Source: Geobacter sp. UBA2189
Lineage (GTDB): Bacteria > Desulfobacterota > Desulfuromonadia > Geobacterales > Pseudopelobacteraceae
NCBI GenBank assembly: GCA_002328035.1
Contig: DCVL01000056.1
Span: 1-39,170 of the forward strand
DNA length: 39,170 nt
Direction of reading: 5' to 3'
The position numbers and the translations under genes are program-made. Positions 33,231 through 39,170 of this stretch are shown in pieces (the stretch's first letter is position 1; every line of letters begins with the position of its first letter). A model generated the notes under the pieces. It saw only the letters and a list, made by a program, of their open reading frames with translations. It did not search any database and was not told the DNA's origin.

Positions 33231-34762
33231 GCCTGTCTTCCTTCCGAATCTTTAAAGGAATAACTGAACCTCTGCTGATCTTCTATCTGCGTAAACAGAC
33301 TTGATGGATAAATTCTGTCCAGTATCTTATCCATATAGGGTAGATTCAAGACCTCCATCAATGGGAAACAGAGCAGAAGCATAAGGTATACAGCAGCTAC
33401 CAGATAGAGACGTTTGTTCTTCCTTTTCTGCAGGGCTATTTCTTCCGGATTATTTATTTTGGGGATAATAGCGAGCACTGGAAGCCCAAACTGTCTGGCT
33501 GCATCACTGCTCTTCAAAGAATCATCCATGCTGTCAAGAAGGAAGAGGATACCAAAGGCCCCTGCAACTGAAGCGACGAAACCCATAGCCATAATCTTGA
33601 GCCGGTTTGGACTGGCCGGCTTAATCGGCAGAATAGCAGGGTCAACCACTCTAAAGGTCATGGATTTATCCTGCACCTCCATCTGTTTACCAACCTCTGA
33701 TTGTCCATGACGGGCAACAAGCTGGTTATAGAGGTTTTTCTGATTTTCCTTTTCAATCTGCAACTGTTCAAGACCTGCCTTTGCAGATGGGATGTTTCTA
33801 AGTAAGGACTGATTTGTGCCTATATAACGTCGAAGGCTTTCTTCACTCCCTTTAAGGGCACTAATCTGGGCGTTAATCTTGCTAAGTTCAGGGGATAATA
33901 CAATCTCACCCTTGCCGGCCTTTATCTGAGCCCTGACGCTATCTATCTCTGCTCTTACCCTTATGATCTCAGGATAATTGTCGTTATATTTTGATTGAAG
34001 CTCTTCAAGCTGTTTTTGCAGATTGCTTAAGGTTACTTGCAGGGGAGAACTGCCTTTGCTTAGATCCTGGCGTGTCGCCTCAAGCTGACGACGCTGTATC
34101 TCAAGTTCATGAAGTCTCTGCTGAGCCTGAGAGATCCCCTCGAAAAGCTTGGCTTCGTCAACGGCAATCACACCACCCTTTTCACTTTTGTACTGGTTTA
34201 CAGCTGTCTCTGCCTTATCAAGTTTTTCTTTAAATGTTGTGATCTGTTCTGTCAGAAAATCGGTTGCCTCGTAAGATTCGCCACGCTTGGAGGACAGGCT
34301 TTCTTCTATGTACAGGCGAACAAGGGTATTAACAAACTGCATGGCAACTTTTGGATTCGGGTCGGAGAAAGAGATGATAAAGAGGTTTTTGTCCTTCACC
34401 TTGACATTAATCCTCTTCTGGATGCTCTTTATCAGATCCTCAATATTGGCATTCTTGTCACGTGTAGCGTTCATTTCAAGATTATCAACAACCTTGGTCA
34501 AAAGGGTTCTGCTTGTAATGGCATATGTAAGCACCTTTATGGTGTCATCCATTGATGGGGTTGCAGTTATCCCTTTTACCAGTTCACTGATTATGTTTTT
34601 TTCAATAAACACCGTACTGGTTGCCTGATATTTACGTGGCAGGATAAAACTTGCAAGAATGGCTGTAGTAGCTATCAGCAGGCTGATGGCAATAAACCAT
34701 TCCTTCTTCCTTATAATTAGATTAAGATACTGTTTATAATCAGTTTTTTGAGCTGTTTGCAT
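33227..34762 (-). CDS. Wzz/GNVR polysaccharide chain-length determinant
   Basis: A 511-aa inner-membrane protein. TM1 lies at about 20-41. A long periplasmic region is rich in coiled coil (TFKEKLDKAETAVNQYKSE, LQKQLEELQSKYND). The GNVR-like region is followed by PAILPIKPASP, the proline-rich motif before the next membrane helix near residue 400. A further helix lies at about 450-470, giving one more hydrophobic segment than simple Wzz proteins, as in the exosortase-associated family. It controls chain length and activates the downstream kinase. GAGGAG precedes the ATG by about five bases. Confidence 0.93.
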   Translation of the reverse strand: MQTAQKTDYKQYLNLIIRKKEWFIAISLLIATTAILASFILPRKYQATSTVFIEKNIISELVKGITATPSMDDTIKVLTYAITSRTLLTKVVDNLEMNATRDKNANIEDLIKSIQKRINVKVKDKNLFIISFSDPNPKVAMQFVNTLVRLYIEESLSSKRGESYEATDFLTEQITTFKEKLDKAETAVNQYKSEKGGVIAVDEAKLFEGISQAQQRLHELEIQRRQLEATRQDLSKGSSPLQVTLSNLQKQLEELQSKYNDNYPEIIRVRAEIDSVRAQIKAGKGEIVLSPELSKINAQISALKGSEESLRRYIGTNQSLLRNIPSAKAGLEQLQIEKENQKNLYNQLVARHGQSEVGKQMEVQDKSMTFRVVDPAILPIKPASPNRLKIMAMGFVASVAGAFGILFLLDSMDDSLKSSDAARQFGLPVLAIIPKINNPEEIALQKRKNKRLYLVAAVYLMLLLCFPLMEVLNLPYMDKILDRIYPSSLFTQIEDQQRFSYSFKDSEGRQA

Positions 34763-34787
34763 GGTACTCCTCTTTACCTGCTGATTG

Positions 34788-35591
34788 TTAAAACAGGCTT
34801 TCCTTTACTACAACATAATCGCCGGGGTTTAACGGTACATTCTGACTTAAGTCTCCGTCAAACATAAGCTTTTTTGCCTTAACTGTGATTACATCTTCCT
34901 GATTGTTGATCTTTCTCCGGATCATCACATTATTCTGATCGGCAAATTTGGTAAAACTGCCTGCCTCGAGGATTGCCTCCATAACCTTCATCCCATCACG
35001 GTATTCAATCGCCTTGGGAGCATTTACAGCTCCAAGCACATAGACACTTTTGTCCTGCAATAGCGGTATAAAGAGTGAGTCATTCGGTTCCAGATGTATA
35101 TCTTCCTTGATATCACCCTTGATATAAAGGTTATGAAAGTTCTCCTTAATCTTCTTACCACCCCTTAACAGATAGGCACTCTTTAGATCCGCAACCTTTA
35201 TCTCTCCTATGCTACAGAGCAACTGCAGCAGAGTGGTACGGCGCGACAGATCGTAAACTCCTGATTTTACACCACCACCAAAAATAAAGATCTTGCTGTT
35301 GGTTATCTCACGAACGGTAACAGTTACAATCGGTTTTTTGACAAGTTCCTGAAGTTTGACAGAAAGGAGATTCTGCAATTCCTGAGGTGTTGAACCACTG
35401 GCCATAACATCCCCCAGACCAGGCATGGTAATCTTGCCATCCGGCCTTACCTTGACCTGAGCGGCCAGATCCTTTACACCCCATACGGCTATATCAAGCC
35501 CATCCCCTTCTCCGATAACATAATCTTTTGCATCCACCGATGACGAAATCAACAAAACCAGAAACAGGAGAGAATAAAAGACAGTTTTCAT
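34788..35591 (-). CDS. Polysaccharide export protein (Wza-like)
   Basis: A 267-aa protein. The signal peptide (1-21) ends VDA with no lipobox Cys, unlike Wza, which is a lipoprotein. The Poly_export domain begins YVIGEGDGLDIAVWG and includes VRPDGKITMPGLGDV. SLBB-type regions follow (IFIFGGGVKSGVYDL and VYVLGAVNAPKAIEY). It would form the periplasmic/outer-membrane conduit, partnered by the barrel protein and the Wzz-type protein. GAGGA lies four bases before the ATG. Confidence 0.92.
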   Translation of the reverse strand: MKTVFYSLLFLVLLISSSVDAKDYVIGEGDGLDIAVWGVKDLAAQVKVRPDGKITMPGLGDVMASGSTPQELQNLLSVKLQELVKKPIVTVTVREITNSKIFIFGGGVKSGVYDLSRRTTLLQLLCSIGEIKVADLKSAYLLRGGKKIKENFHNLYIKGDIKEDIHLEPNDSLFIPLLQDKSVYVLGAVNAPKAIEYRDGMKVMEAILEAGSFTKFADQNNVMIRRKINNQEDVITVKAKKLMFDGDLSQNVPLNPGDYVVVKESLF

Positions 35592-35617
35592 AGCTTCCTC
35601 AGATATTAAAAAATGAT

Positions 35618-37000
35618 TTATCTACCACCACGACCAAAAAGCACTACCTTAACGGTCTCAAGGACAATCAGGAGATCCAGATAAGCGGATAGATTCTTGG
35701 TGTAGTAGAGATCGTAGCGCAGTTTTTCCACTGCATCTTCAACCGTTGAACCGTAAGGATAACAGACCTGAGCCCAACCGGTAAGACCAGGTTTTACAAA
35801 ATGACGCTTTGAATAGTAGGGGATAATCTGCTTAAGCTTTTCAACAAATTCAGGTCGTTCCGGACGTGGTCCAACAAAGCTCATATCACCCATAAGCACG
35901 TTGTAAAACTGTGGGAATTCATCAATCCTCACCTTTCTGAAGAAAGACCCTATTCTGGTGATTCTTGGATCATTTTCAGTTGACCATACCGCTCCGGAGA
36001 CCTTTTCCGCGTCCTGACGCATGGTTCTGAACTTATAGAGCCTGAACTCCTTTTCATGAAGACCAACCCTTATCTGGCTGAAAAAGAGCGGCCCTGGTGA
36101 ATCAAGCTTGATTATAAGGGCAAAAAGAGGGAAAAACGGTAGTGTAATGGCAAGCCCAATCAAAGAGAGAAGAATATCCAGAAAACGCTTGAACGCCATG
36201 AACAGGGAAGTCCTGCGAAAACCGCTTGAAAGAAAAAACCAGCTTGGCGTTATCTGCTCCAACATCAATTTCTTACATATAAGCTCATAAAATGTAGGCG
36301 CATCAAGTATATCAATACCGTTCATCTTGCACTGCAATACTTCCCTGACCGGGAATACCCCCCTCCGTTCAGATAATGCGACTACAATCGTATCTACCCT
36401 TAAAGATGACGCCAGCAGAGGGAGCTCGGTTGCATCGCCAAGTATCGGCTCAACCGGCTTTACATCTACCATCCGATTTCTGTCAGAGGCTCTCTCATTT
36501 CCCGGGGATTGAACAGCAACAAATCCTACAACCTTGATATTACGTTCACTTGACTCCGCTATTTCAGCCATCTGGGCAGCCAGAGATCCATTTCCCAGAA
36601 CCAGCACCCTTAAAGAGAACTGCATATAACTGAAGATTGCATGAAAAAGGAATTGAACAATCGCAAATATTCCGATTGCTATTACCACCGTTGACTGCAG
36701 CGGGAGGGCAAGCGGAAGCGATGCATAGATGAGTGAAAATGGAAGGCATGATGCCATGGCGGCAAGCATAACCCGTATAAGCACTTCCCGTTTTCTTGGT
36801 TTACCGCTGCGGTCGTAAACATCCATTAAAAATGAAGAAAAAAGAACTACACAAACAAAAAGCACCACTGCGCCTGAATGCAGACGATACAGCTCACCAT
36901 CCGGCCCAAACTGGCTGGGTCGGATGGAATAGACCAGACTGATCGATAAAACCGCAAGCAGCGCATCAAAGGCAAATTGAACTATCGTACGAAATGACAT
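35618..37000 (-). CDS. Polyprenyl-phosphate sugar phosphotransferase (priming enzyme)
   Basis: A 460-aa protein with four N-terminal membrane helices (1-120), a Rossmann-like CoA-binding_3 region (VLVLGNGSLAAQMAEIAE), a further membrane segment (ILLSLIGLAITLPFF) and the catalytic WbaP/PglC-type domain. That domain shows LYKFRTM, GSFFRKVRIDEFPQFYNVL, MSFVGPRPERPEF and KPGLTGWAQV. It moves a sugar-1-phosphate onto undecaprenyl phosphate, the first step of repeat-unit assembly. It fits the EpsB-like transferase family of exosortase loci. The gap to the TPR gene is 13 bases; there is no strong ribosome binding site. Confidence 0.94.
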   Translation of the reverse strand: MSFRTIVQFAFDALLAVLSISLVYSIRPSQFGPDGELYRLHSGAVVLFVCVVLFSSFLMDVYDRSGKPRKREVLIRVMLAAMASCLPFSLIYASLPLALPLQSTVVIAIGIFAIVQFLFHAIFSYMQFSLRVLVLGNGSLAAQMAEIAESSERNIKVVGFVAVQSPGNERASDRNRMVDVKPVEPILGDATELPLLASSLRVDTIVVALSERRGVFPVREVLQCKMNGIDILDAPTFYELICKKLMLEQITPSWFFLSSGFRRTSLFMAFKRFLDILLSLIGLAITLPFFPLFALIIKLDSPGPLFFSQIRVGLHEKEFRLYKFRTMRQDAEKVSGAVWSTENDPRITRIGSFFRKVRIDEFPQFYNVLMGDMSFVGPRPERPEFVEKLKQIIPYYSKRHFVKPGLTGWAQVCYPYGSTVEDAVEKLRYDLYYTKNLSAYLDLLIVLETVKVVLFGRGGR

Positions 37001-37013
37001 GAAATATATTATC

Positions 37014-39170
37014 TTATCTTGAAACTTCGTTCAGCAGTGCCTTGGCAGCTTCTGCTTCAGGGAATGCACCCAGGGTAAGACTCTTTTTCAATGCCTGCTG
37101 TGCGCCGGCTTTATTGCCCGTAAACTTGTAAGCCATCCCGAGATGGTACTGGACTGTCGGATTGTTGGGCAACATTGAGGAAGCCTTCTCAAGAACCTTC
37201 TTCGCATCTTCATACTTGGCATTCTTTATAAGGGCATATCCCAGGGTATCTATTATACCAGGATTTCCAGGCTCAAGCCTGAAGGCCTTCATTGCAGTGG
37301 TCAATGCCTCCTCTTTACTGCAGAAACCTTCAGAACAGAGGTAAGAGAGATTGTTAAGAGCTGGAACATAGCGACCGGATATTGATAAAGCAGTGCGGTA
37401 TCTGGCAACTGCATCTTTTGCTTTTCCTGTCTGCTGTAACAGAGAGCCCTGGGCAAATATGGCAGGCACAAACTGCGGATTCTTTTTAAGTGTATCCGAA
37501 TAGGCCTTAAATGCCGCATCATACTCTTTTTGTCCTGCGTGCAGGTTGCCCAGATATACGTTGGCCTGAAGATCCTTCGGACTAACCTGTACACCTTTTT
37601 TCATCTCTGCAATTGCAGACGGATAGTTACGGTCAAACTCGTAAATGGAGGCGAGCAGGATATAGCCCCTTGCGGAGTTTGGATATTTTTCTATCACCCT
37701 GCGAGCCTGTGCCAGAGCCTTGGAGCTGTCCTTCATCTGCATATAAGTTTGAATCTTTAGCGCAATACCGGCATCAGCGCTTACGGCCTCAAGCTCATCA
37801 GAAACCTTGAGGGCATCCTTGAACTTCTTGGAGTCGGCAAGAACCTTTCCTTTCAGTTCCAGCAACATACCGTTTTTAGCATCAACCTTTAACCCTTCAT
37901 TAAGCGACGCCAGCGCCTTATCCTGCTGATTCTTTCTCAAGTGGTACTGAGCCTCTGCCATATATGCCGGTATTGCCTTACTCTCCTTTGCCTTCTGAAA
38001 CTGCGCCAACGCTTCGGAATCCTTGCCTGAAACGTCATACAGAGCGGCAAGTTGAAGCATTGCCTGCATATTGGCTGGATTCTGCTTCAATAGAGCCTGA
38101 TACTCCTGAATTGCCAGATCGTATTTGCCGGAAACCGCATGAAAGGTTGCCAGATGCTGATATGCAGGGGCAAAGGCAGGGTCAAGCTGTTTTGCCTTTT
38201 GAAGATATTTTATCGCTTCATCACGTTTGTTCTGCATAAAAAGTATGGTTGACATACTGTCATAAAGAGGAGCATCCGACTTGTTGCCTTGTAAACCGGC
38301 CTTCAAAACACCCATTGCCTTGTCAGCCTTTCCAGTCCGAACATATGTAGATGCAAGCATAAGCCTGTTGGCCATCTTGTCCGGTGCAACCTGAACAGCC
38401 GTAACCAGTTCAGCCTCTCCTTCTGAAAACTTGCCTTTGCTGAAGTAGTACTGTCCCTTTTTGATATGAGCATCTGATATTTTGGGATTGATCCTGGTAG
38501 CCTTGTTTAAAGCCTGCATCCCCTCTTCAAACATACCTTTAGCCATATAAGCGCTGCCAAGAAGGCTGTATGCCTCAGCATCTTCTTCATCCAGCTTTAT
38601 TAACCTGTTAACCTCTGTAATTGCATCATCAACACGTTTTTGGGCCAATAATACAACACCTGTCATCAAGCGAGCCTGGCGTGATGATGGGTTAACATCA
38701 AGTACTTTGCGAAAATGACTTAAAGCCCCTTCATACTCACCACGGTGATATGAAGTTAATCCCAGAAAATAATATGCATCCAGTGTTGGAGATATTTTTA
38801 TAGCGTTCTGTAGAGAGGCCATCGCTTCGGCATACTGCTTCCGATGGTATTGAACCAGACCTTTAAGACGATAACCATCCGCCTTTTTAGGGTACTGGCT
38901 GATCATTGAATCTGCCAGCGCATCGGCCTTGTCCGGCTGATTCATCTTTATATGGAGCAGGCCAGCACGATAATTTGCAGTTGTCTCGGAAGGTTTTATT
39001 TCTGAGATCTTCCTGTATATAGCCAGTGCGGACTCAGGCTTGTCAGCGCCTTGCTCCAGTGAAGCCAACATATAATAGGCTTTTGTATTGTTGGGATCCG
39101 CCTTTATAACGGTATCCAACTGCGCCTTGGCCTTATCAATCTGACTTTCTGCAGCATAGACCCCTGCCAG
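37014..39170 (-). CDS. prsT: PrsT-like TPR-repeat lipoprotein, 5' end outside window
   Basis: The frame is open to the right edge (719 codons visible; the first residues are LAGVYAAESQIDKAKAQLD), so the true start and signal peptide lie beyond it. The visible part is almost wholly tetratricopeptide repeats, about 19-20 units of 34 residues (for example AYYFLGLTSYHRGEYEGALS and AYSLLGSAYMAKGMFEEGMQ). It matches the PEP-CTERM-system TPR lipoprotein family, whose members are near 900 residues, so roughly 180 residues should be missing. TPR proteins of this kind are periplasmic or outer-membrane scaffolds for EPS secretion. It is the most upstream gene of the operon seen here. Confidence 0.88.
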   Translation of the reverse strand: MAGVYAAESQIDKAKAQLDTVIKADPNNTKAYYMLASLEQGADKPESALAIYRKISEIKPSETTANYRAGLLHIKMNQPDKADALADSMISQYPKKADGYRLKGLVQYHRKQYAEAMASLQNAIKISPTLDAYYFLGLTSYHRGEYEGALSHFRKVLDVNPSSRQARLMTGVVLLAQKRVDDAITEVNRLIKLDEEDAEAYSLLGSAYMAKGMFEEGMQALNKATRINPKISDAHIKKGQYYFSKGKFSEGEAELVTAVQVAPDKMANRLMLASTYVRTGKADKAMGVLKAGLQGNKSDAPLYDSMSTILFMQNKRDEAIKYLQKAKQLDPAFAPAYQHLATFHAVSGKYDLAIQEYQALLKQNPANMQAMLQLAALYDVSGKDSEALAQFQKAKESKAIPAYMAEAQYHLRKNQQDKALASLNEGLKVDAKNGMLLELKGKVLADSKKFKDALKVSDELEAVSADAGIALKIQTYMQMKDSSKALAQARRVIEKYPNSARGYILLASIYEFDRNYPSAIAEMKKGVQVSPKDLQANVYLGNLHAGQKEYDAAFKAYSDTLKKNPQFVPAIFAQGSLLQQTGKAKDAVARYRTALSISGRYVPALNNLSYLCSEGFCSKEEALTTAMKAFRLEPGNPGIIDTLGYALIKNAKYEDAKKVLEKASSMLPNNPTVQYHLGMAYKFTGNKAGAQQALKKSLTLGAFPEAEAAKALLNEVSR

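Noticed and set aside
34109..34555. Long plus-strand frame (148 codons) opposite the Wzz-type gene, with similar ones at 20155..20574, 12227..12607 and 6938..7261.
   Set aside because: They lie wholly antisense to well-supported genes, have no ribosome binding site or recognisable motif, and their composition mirrors the codon bias of the real gene.
1..39170. tRNA, rRNA, CRISPR array, transposase, integrase or phage genes.
   Set aside because: None was seen on reading both strands; the only repeats are the short elements at 721..780 and 29763..29890.

Overview
The window is almost entirely one exopolysaccharide (EPS) and exosortase locus. It runs on the minus strand, from a TPR lipoprotein gene cut by the right edge (37014..39170) to an endonuclease/exonuclease/phosphatase-fold gene at 2070..3089. 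A PEP-CTERM protein, an EpsI remnant and a decayed toxin-antitoxin pair lie beyond it. Gene content and order fit a Gram-negative EPS producer of the XrtA/PEP-CTERM type. The moderate GC content and the particular family mix suggest a Geobacter/Desulfuromonadales-like bacterium, but this is inference because no ribosomal or housekeeping marker is present.

Right third (27.3-39.2 kb): the conserved core. In transcription order it holds a PrsT-like TPR lipoprotein, a polyprenyl-phosphate sugar transferase, an outer-membrane export protein, a Wzz-type chain-length protein, a BY-kinase-like ATPase with a C-terminal tyrosine cluster, an ExeA/GspA-like AAA ATPase, an outer-membrane beta-barrel protein, a DUF3473-type polysaccharide deacetylase, the exosortase (Cys191/Arg236/His257) and EpsI. 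Short gaps and ATGA or similar overlaps imply co-transcription. A palindromic repeat element at 29763..29890 separates the barrel gene from the deacetylase.

Middle (14.3-27.3 kb): glycan assembly. It holds four glycosyltransferases, an ATP-grasp enzyme, a FemAB/CelD-like acyltransferase, a GNAT protein, a left-handed beta-helix acetyltransferase, two further NodB-type deacetylases, a Wzx-like flippase and a Wzy/O-antigen-ligase-like membrane protein. Together with the core these make a full Wzx/Wzy-type pathway.

Left middle (2-14.3 kb): decoration and variable genes. A four-gene set of AMP-forming acyl ligase, carrier protein, MBOAT acyltransferase and membrane-anchored SGNH protein (9798..14278) has the same functional parts as the Dlt D-alanylation system. 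It looks like an extracytoplasmic acylation module inside an exosortase locus. Next come an asparagine-synthase-like amidotransferase, a GT4 glycosyltransferase, then a visibly AT-richer block: a CapK/PaaK-like adenylating enzyme, a GT2 glycosyltransferase and a large lipoprotein. The lipoprotein is translationally coupled to a membrane-anchored phosphatase/nuclease-fold protein.

Left edge (0-2 kb): a PEP-CTERM protein with its own promoter region and terminator, a candidate substrate of the exosortase 26 kb away. Beyond it lie a 57-codon fragment matching the C-terminus of EpsI, a short repeat resembling the one at 29.8 kb, an intact antitoxin-like gene, and a vapC-like PIN toxin gene broken by a stop codon and a 3' lesion. 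No tRNA, rRNA, CRISPR array, transposase or integrase was seen.
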